Assembly: GCF_022376445.1 (NCBI RefSeq)
Contig: NW_025954967.1
Coordinates: 434,001-498,000 of the forward strand
Length of the DNA: 64,000 nt
From: Fomitopsis serialis
Lineage: Eukaryota > Basidiomycota > Agaricomycetes > Polyporales > Fomitopsidaceae
Reading direction: 5' to 3'
Below, piece after piece: positions 35,765-46,404 of the stretch (its first letter is position 1; each line of letters starts with the position of its first letter). Made by a program: the position numbers and the translations under genes. The notes beneath the pieces are model-generated. The model did no database searches. It was given only the letters and a program-made list of their open reading frames with translations, and was not told the origin of the DNA.

Positions 35765-36842
35765 TTACGATCCCTGCAGTATGAAGGTATTGTTCTTATG
35801 ATGGACCACCATGAAATGCCTTAGTGATTCCTCTGGAATGGCAGTTTGTTCCCACAGTGCACATGACATTCAGCCACCCCGATAAGCAGAGATAATTAAC
35901 CATTAGTATAGGTTGCTTATCTGAGCCTGAAATTTCAGACTCCCACAGGACACAACTTGCACCAACAGATACAAACAAATGCAGTGGTTAAGCACTCTGT
36001 TATGGATATGAGGGCCATGAAATGCCTTAGCAGTTCCCCCAATAAGGAAACTGGTGAACATATCATGTGACTGCCAGTTTGGTGGCTCAATGCTGCAAGT
36101 GCTCTCACACTGTAGGGCCCATATAGTCTCAGCTAGTAACAAATCATAGTATACATAGTAAGCTCATCTGATAGCCCTTCATTCAAAGAGTACAGAGGAA
36201 TTTTACTGAGTGCATACAGTGGCTGATTAGGCCAGGAAATGCAAAACAAAAAAATGCACATGTGCCTCTGAAGATACAAAGTGCTTGATTATGACCCAAA
36301 TATGTTCTATGTGTACCCTGTCATGTATATGTGTGGTTTAGACACTGTGACTACTCAGTAGCCTCTATAATACAGGTAATAAGGACTATAATGGGTAATC
36401 TGAGCATCCTTTGCCCATTGCAGCTCAAAGCACTCATACACTTGTATTTGATGTGCCTATATATTTCATGGATGTTCTGCATTTTTCTGAGCCCTATATG
36501 CCCCTATTTGTGTTGGATTCTTCTTTGGGAAGGTCACATACTCCATATGGCAATGATCCAGCCACTGGCTTTTTCCTGCTCACAGACTTAGTCTAGGGAT
36601 ATATACCTGAATGTGTACTTACACTACCATCTTCTAGGGTTGTCCAGTACCTGACCAGTTCCAAGAGTGAAGTAGCAGGCTTATATAAGCTCACTGGGGC
36701 TACAGCAATCATCCTACCAGCTTATTGAGAATGCTATCCATTCCCAAGCTACTTTTGATACAAACCAGTAACACTGCTCATTAGTATTCAGATCATATTG
36801 GTAAGCAACTTGGCAATTTATCAAGTAAGAAACAGATCCATA
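35765..36842 (+). repeat. arm copy e, internally deleted, nested in the core
   Basis: It starts with the arm terminus TTACGATCCCTGCAG and follows the outer arm for about 970 bp. Near 36735 it jumps to a sequence matching the inner arm at about 34545-34660 (cattcccaagct...aacagatccata), where the LTR at 36843 begins. About 4.9 kb of arm is missing between the two parts. It is more diverged from copy d than copy f is in the same interval. Confidence 0.85.
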
Positions 36843-37231
36843 TGTTGGCTGCAGTGCGCCTCAGAGCGATTCCAAAGGCCTAAGTCGAGCTCTGTAAAGT
36901 CTTAGGGACTTAGAGCTCGACAAGGCGGACTGTCTACAGTGTGCATTACGTAAGGTGACCATAACTGTACAGTAGAAACAGCCACAAAGTCGAAATCATC
37001 GAAGGAGTGAAAAATCGGATGAGTGCAGGGGTTCAAATCCCTGAAGATGCAAACATTATGGAAAATGGTAGACTGAAGGGAATGACATCGGAAAAAATAC
37101 AGTATGCACGGTATAGTGATGGTGTCCATGTAGAATAAAGGAAAACACACCAGGACGTGTTCCACGACTTGGACAGGGCAATGGAGCTCAGAATAATTCG
37201 CAGAAATGCGGAATAAATTCCGAGCTCAACA
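36843..37231 (-). mobile_element. solo LTR, Ty1/copia-type, without target duplication
   Basis: Reverse-orientation, 389-bp copy of the LTR at 17499. Its flanks (ccata on the left, gatgc on the right) differ, so it is either half of a recombination between two insertions or marks a deletion. The left flank is arm sequence and the right flank is coding-like sequence of the core, consistent with a junction formed by LTR-LTR recombination. Confidence 0.9.
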
Positions 37232-37581
37232 GATGCCGCTTTTGTAATGCAACTATGATCCATGAAGAAGTTCTTACAACAGCACCCAACTTTATTGCAT
37301 TTAATGTATACAGGGCAGATTGCACTAGGCTAGAGAAAAAGGTGGACATTAACACTGCCTTAGGTAACACCTCTTACCGACTGTGTGGGGTGATTTACTT
37401 TGGTGGATTCCACTTCACAGCAAGGATAATATCAACAAATGGTCATATCTGGTTCAATGATGGCAAAGAGACAGGACAGAATTGCACTGATGAAGGTATC
37501 CTGACTGCAAGTGGTGGCTTGCAACTGTGCAGTGCAGGGAACAGACATATGACAATAGGTCTCTATGTCAAGGTTGCCTAA
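37232..37581 (+). pseudogene. ubiquitin-hydrolase-like (USP-type) domain fragment
   Basis: The open frame begins right after the LTR with CRFCN, then PNFIAFNVYRAD, then YRLCGVIYFGGFHFTARII and IWFNDGKETGQNC, ending VKVA-stop. The order Cys-x-x-Cys, a Pro-led strand, and a Tyr...Gly-Val...His-Phe-Thr-Ala block recalls the C-terminal half of USP (peptidase C19) domains. Related sequences, as I remember them, occur in transposon-rich mushroom genomes. The N-terminal catalytic Cys region is absent, removed by the LTR junction. The assignment is tentative. Confidence 0.4.
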
Positions 37582-38628
37582 ATTGTAACCAAGCACGTGC
37601 TATAGTACCGAAGGGATCGTACTGCCAGTCATGGCCATCTCCCCAGCAAGTTGATGTTGCAGAAGGCATGCTCGGTCCATCCAAAATGGTGTCCAAGATG
37701 CACCAACGGATCCCCCTTGCGCCTATTGGAACAGTGTTCATGGACATCAGCATGTCTCATGTGAGCCAAAGGGAAGCTTACTCTTTGTTGGATCTGGAGA
37801 GCAAATCCTGCCTACGGTGTTTGTAGCTGGTGTTATGGGAAGGCATCTGGGGTTGTTGCAGGCCTGGTCAATGCAGCAGATGAAGGTGAACCCGTCAGAC
37901 TACTAATTCTGCAATGGCTTTGGCTTAAGGTGGGTTTAGGGCCCCAAGTTCAGTGGTGGTGTGCTCAAGGACAGTACCACCAATGTCTCACCTTTTTTGG
38001 CTATGGGCCCCCCTGGGGGCATCTATGCCTGTGAAAAGTCTCAAGACCATAGGCCTTGACTAAAATCAGCAATCCCATTGCTTATAGGTGTATAAGGGCC
38101 TGTCAGACAAATGGAGGCTTTGCTGATGCCATACAACTCCAGTGAAAGTGAAGAGGTGTCGTGTGCTTCAGCATCCATCCAGGCACAGCTCACAGGGGCC
38201 CATGCTGCCTCAGAGCATGTTCCATAAGGACTTCCAGGTGAGTTGCTCAACTTCTTGGGCACCCAGTCTCTTGATTCAGCTAGAACGCAGGAAGATGTGG
38301 GCATCCTTTCCCGAGAAGCCTTCTGTATGAGTACCACGAATACCTTTGGTGGGCAGACATTCTGGAAAGAACTGATCTAGACTCCAAGCCTTTGACTGAA
38401 CATAACATACGTTGGAGGTCATTTCCTACTGTGCAGCAGTCACCAGTGTAGAGGCTAACTAAATTTACTTTGGAGATTTGAAAAACATCAGTAGGGCACC
38501 TTGATGCTCCTCACCACACTGAGACATCTGGGATGAACATTGAATGCTGGCACATGTCACGGCGGGGCTATTGATGTACACATACAGCTTACCTGCCGAG
38601 GTACTGGACTTCACTCACACCTGCCAGG
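37582..38628. other. core sequence with coding-like fragments
   Basis: It contains a segment (37607-37651) reading PKGSYCQSWPSPQQ on the plus strand, whose DNA matches the inner ends of both long arms. A minus-strand coding-like piece spans about 38041-38337 (SSLSLELYGISKASICLTG). Frames are short and interrupted, and I cannot assemble a gene. Confidence 0.35.
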
Positions 38629-39069
38629 ATGCCTCAAGTCATTGTATCAATCACCTTGGTGGGAACCCAGGCCATGGTGACAGTGGCCACCAATGCAGTC
38701 CCTGGGGTTGCTGTCTCTAGAACGGCTCCCGTAGCCATCCCACCTCCTGCTCCCCTTCCTGCTCCCCTTAATCTCTTGGAGCCTGTCAACACCCTGCTGC
38801 CAGCCCACTCAGGGGCACAGCTGAATGCAGTGATCAATCTTATGCTCAGTGGCAACACCTTGGCAGAGGACAAACTCCTTGCAATCAACAGTGTTCTGCT
38901 GGATGAGGCGGGCAGTGTGGGTCACAGCATGCTGGAAAGTAGGCACTACATCAAGACTTTGTTGGCATGGTGGTTTGCCCATTGCCGCCCTGCCATCGAC
39001 AAGGAGCTCACTGGGTTCTCCATACTGGAAGTCCAGGCCTTGATAGGGCAATATATAATGATATATTAA
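38629..39069 (+). CDS. hypothetical protein, 146 codons, in the core
   Basis: ATG start (MPQVIVSITLVGTQAM), with a Pro/Ala-rich stretch (PPPAPLPAPLNLLEP) and then a helical-looking part (INLMLSGNTLAEDKLLAINS) ending in TAA. It resembles a coding fragment more than random DNA in amino-acid usage, but I recognise no domain. It may be one exon of a decayed element gene. Confidence 0.3.
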   Translation: MPQVIVSITLVGTQAMVTVATNAVPGVAVSRTAPVAIPPPAPLPAPLNLLEPVNTLLPAHSGAQLNAVINLMLSGNTLAEDKLLAINSVLLDEAGSVGHSMLESRHYIKTLLAWWFAHCRPAIDKELTGFSILEVQALIGQYIMIY

Positions 39070-39476
39070 AATGAATAGGGTTGAATTCTGGGCTGAAAGT
39101 TGGTATATGGGTAGCTCTATACTAGTACAGTACTGACACAAAAAATGGGACAAATTGGCAGACTGGGTTTTGAGCTATAAGCATACCAATTTTGTTGTTT
39201 GGCACAGTTCCCTTGTGCAGTACCTGCATAAGTGAACATGGGGGGAAGATTGTTCATAGAAACATGCTCCATTTCACTGTAGGATGCATGGTGTAAAAGG
39301 GCTTGGCCATAGGATGAGCAGTTTTTGCTGTAGGGTGGCCAAAACACGAGGGGGAACATGTTCCGCCATACCACAAGGACTAACATTTAGCTCTTGGCAA
39401 CATCTTGACAAGATATATATATCTTCAATGTCTTGAGGTTTTGGGTGGTTTTCCCTGATGCACCAGCTGCTCCCGT
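39070..39476. other. no gene recognised (inner core edge)
   Basis: AT-rich sequence between the hypothetical ORF and the inner end of the right arm. It contains a short TA run (gatatatatatc, about 39411) and no supported feature. Confidence 0.35.
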
Positions 39477-42400
39477 ACTTGCTGGGGAGAGGGCCACAGC
39501 TGGCAGTACAATCCCTTTTGTTGGATACATGTCAGTTTGTGAGTAAAACATTTTGACCACATCAGAAGTTAAGCTCAGCAAGACTGCTAGTATATTGTCT
39601 GCATAACTGACATATCTTCTACATTTTGCACCATCCAGTTGCCATCTCATGGCACAAACATTCAGAGTAGCCTGCTTATTTATTAGGTTATTCTAATATG
39701 AGGATCATAGTTTGCAATCATGAGTAACATCCCAATTGAGTAACTTATTGCATGTTCATATGAGACTCTCTGTTGAGAACACAGACATCATGAATCTGTT
39801 TCTTACTTGGTGAATTGCCAAGTGAATTACCAATATTACCAGAATACTTATGAATAGTATTACTAGTTTGTGTTGATATCAACAAAGAGAAAATAGCTTG
39901 GAAATGTTGCAAAGAAGTATGCCTCTAGATCAACTAGAACTCAAGGAAGGGGAATCTGGGAGGTTGACTACAGTAACAACTACTCAGCTGGGACTTGCTG
40001 TTGTACAAGTATTGGCCCTTGATCAGAGAGAACTTCTGATACAGAAGGATGTCTTTCAATAGATTGTTAACAGTACTTCCCCAAGTACAAACCAATCAAC
40101 AGTAGACAGAGAAGTATACCAGTAAGGAATTCTGAAAAAGGCCCTTCAAGAATTGTCATGTTATACAAGGAATACAACCAAAGACTGTCCATTTTGCTCT
40201 CACCATTTGTACACTGAAGTGAACAGTTACCAGGCACTGACCAGTAGTACAAAGCCATACTAAGGTATGTTACTGGATTGGAGCTCAGCCAATGGGCTAA
40301 TGTATGATGTGAATCAATGTACCACCATGGTGAGTGCCATCAAGACTGATAGAGTTGTGGGAAGGATTGATCACTGATGTCAGGGACTATTGACAATAAG
40401 GTACAGAGGAGTACAGTAGCAAGTGGGTCATGAGATAAATGTTTGGACTTGCTCTTAGGGATGCTCCTTTTGAGCATTTCCCAAGTGCACTCCCTCTTAG
40501 CTACATAAAATACTTCATAGAAACCAAATAGTAGAAGACTCAGTACACCACTTTCCCAGGCCATTCAAGATGCACAATAAGGCTCAAAAAGTAGTGAAAG
40601 AGCAAGGCAAGGGTATGTGTGTTAATGATTGCCACTGATCATCAAGCATGTGCTCTGTGAAACATGAGGGACCACATGGATGTTAACCTGAAACACTAGT
40701 GTAGCCCTATGAAAACTCAGAAATAGTGTACAGCTTGATGAGCCACTCATAGATTGCCTGCCACCTGGAATATTATCATCAATATTCTGAGCTAATAGTC
40801 ACCCAGTAACAGCTTTCAGATCATCTGGTCACAAGGGGCCTGAGGAAAGTACTAGGAGCCGTCAGTACATACACAATCAAGTGCTACAAAGCATAACAAT
40901 GTGAGAAACAAAAATCACCTGAATGTGGTGAGAAGGCACTGTGAATACTACAGTGAAGTCCATTAAAAGGAAATGAAATAAAGATAACAAAGTGCAGGAA
41001 TGATAACAACTGCTGCTTATCCTATTCAAAGATCACATATGTGGAATTCCTTGTGAAAATGCCTTGTCCCTAACAACAGCCTGCATACTAAGACTTGCAC
41101 ATGGGGTCATTGTAGCCTCTCCTGGGTATTCTAGTAATGCCTATTATCAATGGTCATGCTCTCTGGTCATAAGTCTAGGGATCTCTATATCTTCAGACAC
41201 ACTCCCAAGGTAATTGATTACCAGTGTCATTTTCTGGGGGACTGTGTGTGCACATACAATGGTACTAAATTTGGATTAGACACCATATGTTGATATTGAC
41301 ATTCCTCTGGCACATACCATCCAGGAACAACTGCCAAATTGGGTGCTAGTAGGCACACTGCCACATATTCATATTTCCAATGCTGTTCATATATCAAACA
41401 TATTCACACCCTGGTCTAAAGTGTTATTTTTACACTTCCCATATAACATGAAATGATTGAGCATGAGTAGCTGACATTTTATAATCACATGTAAAAGGAA
41501 ACAGTTGCAGCAAATGAGAGTACTCCTGAAGTCATATCACTGACTAGAGAGCTATAAAATGACATGACTGCCTTATATTGGCTCAGAAGTCCATTGTAGT
41601 ATGGCCTCATCACTGTTGCTTAGTAAGCAATGCAAGTCTACATTATTTCCAGAGCAACCATGGCTTCTTCTGAGCACAATCAGGAAGAAAGCTGCCTTTT
41701 CTATCTCCACATGCCAAGGGATGAGAACAGGATGATGGCAGTGCATACAGAGGTTAGATATGTTCCAGGCAAAAATCATCTGAGGGACTAACAACCAAGC
41801 ATAGCACCATCATACTATATAAATGGCACTGCTTCATATTGACAAGATTAGTCAAAGACATGCTTATACTGAACTGCTACAATAGAGCTGCTGACATCAG
41901 GCTATGTGCATCTGCATTAGCACATGTGAGATGTACTGTCTTGCATTGGCCTACAACAGTCAGCACAATGTGAAGTCATGGGATTGTCTGATTTTATCTT
42001 ATTTCCTACTATTTATCTAGCATTGCAGAGACCATCAAAGACTTTGATACACTATGTGTGGTAGTGTGGTGGCCCCACTTTATGACATTGCTAGCCTATG
42101 AATTTTCTCACAACAGTAGTAACTGCATAACACAACTTGTACAATGTCTTTGTATCACTTTTTAGGATCAGTACAGTGTGAAAAGGCTCTGTGGACCCAC
42201 AATTCTGATGGCTATGCTATTGATGTGTGAGTATTATGGACATGCTCAGTATGAACTGTGGCCTTTGTGCCACAGGTGTCCACCATTTTCTGAATACGCC
42301 ATAGCCTGCCCAAGGGTTTAGACAGAAGCCAATCACTACTTACAGCAAACAGTACAAGGTGAACCTGAGTGGAATCATTCAAAATATTCTCTTGTTTTAT

Positions 42401-43444
42401 CCGCATTTTCTGAGCCCAGACACAGCAGGTAACCCAGACTTTCCATTTTGGAATGTAAACTATCACATATAACAGGTTTGAGATGTCATATAGTCACACA
42501 ATTCATAGGCAGTTGGTAAGCATCACAGGAAAAACAAACAATGTGAAAGAACCAGTGTTCACAGAGCCATGTGCTTTGTGACTGGTGCTATATTTGTATG
42601 AATCTATGGGAAAGCATACTATGTAAAGCCTCTCTGACATCATATACATGACTGGGAATTTTCCCAATTGTTTTTGATTTTTTGGGAGACCATAGCACAG
42701 CAAATACAGTGTCACTAATGAACTTGTGGCTTGCATTCAAACTCAGCCCAACAGCTTGGCAGCCTGCCTTTTCAGGTACTATTTAATAGCTGAACCAAAC
42801 AGAATAGCCTAGGATCCTGTCTGGAATTGCCAGTCCCTGAGAATCCCAGGTGATACTGGTTCTGACAAGATGGACCAAGACTCACTGAAAGAGTGGCTTG
42901 CATCAGGCTATGCATGGGAAACTCTGCATTATCATATGTTTTCTGCCATATGGGAGCCTCAATAGTCAACTCAATATGAATTCATGGTACTATCTAATTT
43001 TTCTCTGATTTTCCTGCTATTTATCCAGTCCTGCAGAGGCCATGCATGGCCAACTTCCCAAATGGGCAGGGGACTGACCATATATGGCAGTTTTGTATGT
43101 TTGATATCCCCCACTTCACAGAGCCTCTCATACATGTGGAACTGTCTAGTACAAGCATCATACACACACCAAGATCTGCTTATATGCCTCAGTATCATCA
43201 CTTATGATAGTCAGTACTCTCAAAGATACCTAATCTGGACACTGCTATCAGTACCCAAGGGGCATTGCATGGAGAAGCAATATTTTGGGATTCTTCCGCA
43301 TTGAATGGGGCTCTAGTAAGGTAGTGTGGCTTCAAGCCATCAAAAAACTCGGCATGAAGAGCTGAGATTAAAAGATTACCTTAAAAGGCAACATTTGTCA
43401 GCATTCCAGCCAATGGGAGTGCTCCAAAATCCCTTTTGAGTGAC

Positions 43445-43488
43445 CGGAGTCGTTGACAGGCCGGAATTCCGGCCTGTCAATGACTCCG
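43445..43488. repeat. 44-bp palindrome, right-arm copy
   Basis: Centred on GGAATTCC at 43466/43467. One pair (43452 against 43481) is mismatched, as expected if CpGs changed to TpG/CpA. The flanks gtgaccgg and ctttggcaatg correspond to the left-arm copy in inverted order. Confidence 0.85.
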
Positions 43489-44205
43489 CTTTGGCAATGG
43501 GCACTTACATGGGCACTTAGTAAGTGATGTAAGCGCACCCTGTTACTGCAGTAAAATCGGATAATATTCCAGGAGATCTGTGGAGCATCTATGAGCATAT
43601 TCACAAGTAGAGAGGATTGTCCTGTATAGTTATTCAGTGCTGGGACATCAACACATGCTTCCTATGATAATATTTCTCCATTTGTAGCACTGCTGTGCAT
43701 GTTTCAGAGACATCAATGTGTTGGAAACTATACACTTGGCCATAGAGGACATCAGTCATGTGTCTCAGATGCAACAGAACACATTCATATTCACAGAGTC
43801 ACTTCTGTTTTTTTATATTAGCATTTTGCTACTCATTTAACCATTATCTCTCAAGAAACTATGATAGACACTATGAATGAAGTGCTATGAGATGAGCTTA
43901 TGATATCTACAACAGTTGGTTGGAGCTCAGTCAGTGTATCCCAGTTAAATGCTATCATGTCTACAGAGGTAGGGGTGTTTCTCTGCATTTTGAATTTTAT
44001 ACATGGGCAAGCCATACTGGTCATAGCCTCTGGTGGTGCTATACTGGATCAATTTCTTACATACAGCAGGTACTGCAAGTGAGTCCAGTTGCACAGAATT
44101 TTCCCTGGTTTTATCTGCATTTTCTGAGCCCAGACTGAGCAGCTGTATGGAAATTACCATTTGGGGAAGGTCAGATACCCTTTATGGCAGGTTTCAGATG
44201 TCATA

Positions 44206-44794
44206 CTATATTGGGCCGGGATCTCGGCCACCTTAGCACTCAAAGAGCCCTCCTCACTGAATGTGTACTGTACACACCTCAGGGTGTGTGCATGGACATG
44301 TTAGAACATCCAAAGAACACAGGAAAAATGTTGGAAAAAAATTAGACTCACTGAGGAGAGCACAGCGCAGGATTTTGCGTCGGGAGTCGGGTGAGCCAGT
44401 CCGACTAGGAAGTCGGCCAACCCATTTAAAACAGTTCTATATGTTGCCAGCACCCACCTACATAGGCCGCAAACCCTTCATAAATTCTCACATAGCTTAC
44501 AGAATATCATACACTAGCTTGCTAGGCTCGTATGGGCTCATATCTGTGCATTGTGCCGAGTTCAGTTGAGGGGTCCGGGAGATTGAGCCACTGCTTACCA
44601 AAAACGGACATCATCTCGCTGAATGATTTTTCCTGCACCCAAACCTCAACGGGTTAGCCTCAGATGGTACACAGACATTGAATGGACGTGAATAAATGCA
44701 CTCAAATTTATTTGTGACCTCAGGAAGGGTGGTGGTGAAGTGAGGTCGCAGTGACCAACTACCTAGGGGTGGCCGAGATCCCGGCCCGATATAG
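44206..44794. mobile_element. 589-bp MITE-like element with TIRs and TA duplication
   Basis: The left end is CTATATTGGGCCGGGATCTC and the right end, reverse-complemented, CTATATCGGGCCGGGATCTC, continuing to ggccacc on both sides (about 27 bp with one mismatch). TA flanks both ends (44204-44205, 44795-44796). The same arm position in copy b (about 2806-2813, gtctttatgaca) lacks the insert and shows a single TA, a clean empty site. No transposase is encoded. TA duplication and TIR style suggest mobilisation by a Tc1/mariner-type enzyme. Confidence 0.93.
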
Positions 44795-45152
44795 TAAAGA
44801 CATGCAGAATCTATGGGCAGTCTACAGGCTTCAAAAGAATCACTTTGAGGGTGAAAAGGGATGCAACCATGTGCACAGAGGCATTTGTGTGTTTTTTTAT
44901 TGTGTGAATTGTGCCATAACCACTGAAGGTAATGGGCAAGTCACAGCAGCTACAGACTCTATGACATCATATCTATCAGAGAGATTGTTTTGGGAATTTT
45001 CCGCATTTTAGTGGGGCCACAGTACAGCAGGTACAGTGCCACTAAGGAGCCTGTGGCTGAGATTTAAACTCAGCTCAAAACCTCGGCAGCCTGCCTGATT
45101 AGGGCAGAAAAGGGCTTGTTGCACCAATCAGAGCAGCTCGGCATCCCTCTCG

Positions 45153-45209
45153 TGCCGTTCGGAGGTGCAACCGTGCCAAATTTCCGCACGGTTGCACCTC
45201 CGAACGGCA
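45153..45209. repeat. 24-bp hairpin with 9-nt loop
   Basis: Arms 45153-45176 and 45186-45209 (tgccgttcggaggtgcaacc... and its complement) pair perfectly around caaatttcc. In the left arm (about 29860) the hairpin is absent, and the flanking GATGCCG, present twice around it in the right arm, occurs once. Copy b keeps a decayed half (gttcggaggtgcatctgtgc, about 2431). Confidence 0.9.
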
Positions 45210-45516
45210 TCTGGGCGCTTGATGGGCGCTTAGTAAGCGATGTAAGTGCGGACTGTTACTGTGCTTAAGAGAGCTTGTATAGGCTCAGAAAAAAGCGGAA
45301 AATTGAGACAATATTCAAAATGATCCAGGCAATGTGAATGAAGCTGTATATTGCATGGGTTTGACATCAGATCAGATAGCATTCTCAATAACCTAGTAAG
45401 ATGGTTGCTGTGGCCCCAGTGAGCTTATATAAGCCTGCTACTTCACTCTTGGAACTGCTCATGTACTGGACAACCCTATAAGATGGTAGTGTATGTACAC
45501 ATTCAGGTATGTATCC

Positions 45517-45897
45517 CTAGATTGTGTCTGTGAGCAAGACAAAGCCAGCAGTGGATGCATAATTACCATATGGAGTATGTGACCTTCCCAAAGAGGAATC
45601 ATACACAAACAGGGGCATGTAGGGCTCAGAAAAATGCAGAAAATCTATGAAATATACAGACACATCAAAGACAAGTGTATGATTGCCTTGAGCTGCAATG
45701 GTTACCATTACATTGTATGCAAGGGCCATAAGATGGCAAAAGATGCTCAGATTACCCATTATAGTCCTTGTTACCTGTATTATTGAAGCTACTGAGTAGT
45801 CCACAGTGTCTGAACTACACATATACATTGCAGTGTACATATAGACCATATTTGAGTCATAAACAAGCAGATTGAATCTGCAGAGGCACATGTGCAT
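45517..45897 (-). CDS. small arm ORF, 126 codons, copy f
   Basis: Inverted partner of 29176-29556, the same length and one residue different (YTAMYM here, YTTMYM there). No recognised domain and no upstream regulatory signal I can point to. A real product is possible but unproven. Confidence 0.3.
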   Translation of the reverse strand: MHMCLCRFNLLVYDSNMVYMYTAMYMCSSDTVDYSVASIIQVTRTIMGNLSIFCHLMALAYNVMVTIAAQGNHTLVFDVSVYFIDFLHFSEPYMPLFVYDSSLGRSHTPYGNYASTAGFVLLTDTI

Positions 45898-46209
45898 TTT
45901 TTTTGCTTTGCATTTCCTGGGTTAGCCAGCCACTGTATACACTCAATAGAATTTATGTATACTCTCTGAATGAAGGGCTATCAGATGAGCATACTATGTA
46001 TACTATGATTTGTTACTGGCTGAGGCTATATAGGCCCTACAGTGTGTGAGCGCTTGGAGCAATGGCCCACCAAGCTGCCAGTCACATGATATGTTTACCA
46101 GTTTCCTTATTGGGGGAACTGCTAAGGTGTTTCATGGGCCTCATATCCATAACTGAATGCTTAGCCACTGCATTTGTTTGTATCTGTTGGTGCAAGTCGT
46201 GTCGTCTGG

Positions 46210-46229
46210 GAGTCTGAAATTTCAGACTC
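46210..46229. repeat. 20-bp palindrome near the right arm terminus
   Basis: GAGTCTGAAATTTCAGACTC, the partner of 28844-28863 at the same distance from the arm end. Confidence 0.7.
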
Positions 46230-46404
46230 AGATAAGCAACCCATACTAACAGTTACTCATCTCTGCTTATCGGGGTGGCTGCATGTCATGTGCACTGTGG
46301 GAACAAACTGCCATTCCGGAGGAATCACCAAGGTGTTTCATGGTGGTCCATCATAAGAACGATACCTTCGTACCTCAACGATCGTAATACTGACATTTTT
46401 GCAG

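Larger units (their letters stand above)
39477..46387 (-). repeat. full-length arm, right copy (f), inverted
   Basis: Reverse-complement partner of 28686-34950. Its outer end is ...cctcaacgatcgtaa at 46387 and its inner end the acttgctggggagagggcca block at 39477. It carries two segments missing from the left arm: the MITE-like element at 44206-44794 and the hairpin at 45153-45209. The bases following the outer end (tactgac...) do not match those preceding the left arm (ggattgtg), so no target duplication supports a single insertion event. Confidence 0.9.

Noticed and set aside
28686..46387. the inverted structure as a Starship or a Polinton/Maverick
   Set aside because: No tyrosine recombinase (DUF3435), protein-primed DNA polymerase, retroviral-type integrase or packaging ATPase is visible in the core, so neither name is supported.
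28686..46387. target-site duplication for the inverted element
   Set aside because: Bases before 28686 (ggattgtg) and after 46387 (tactgaca) share no direct repeat of useful length.
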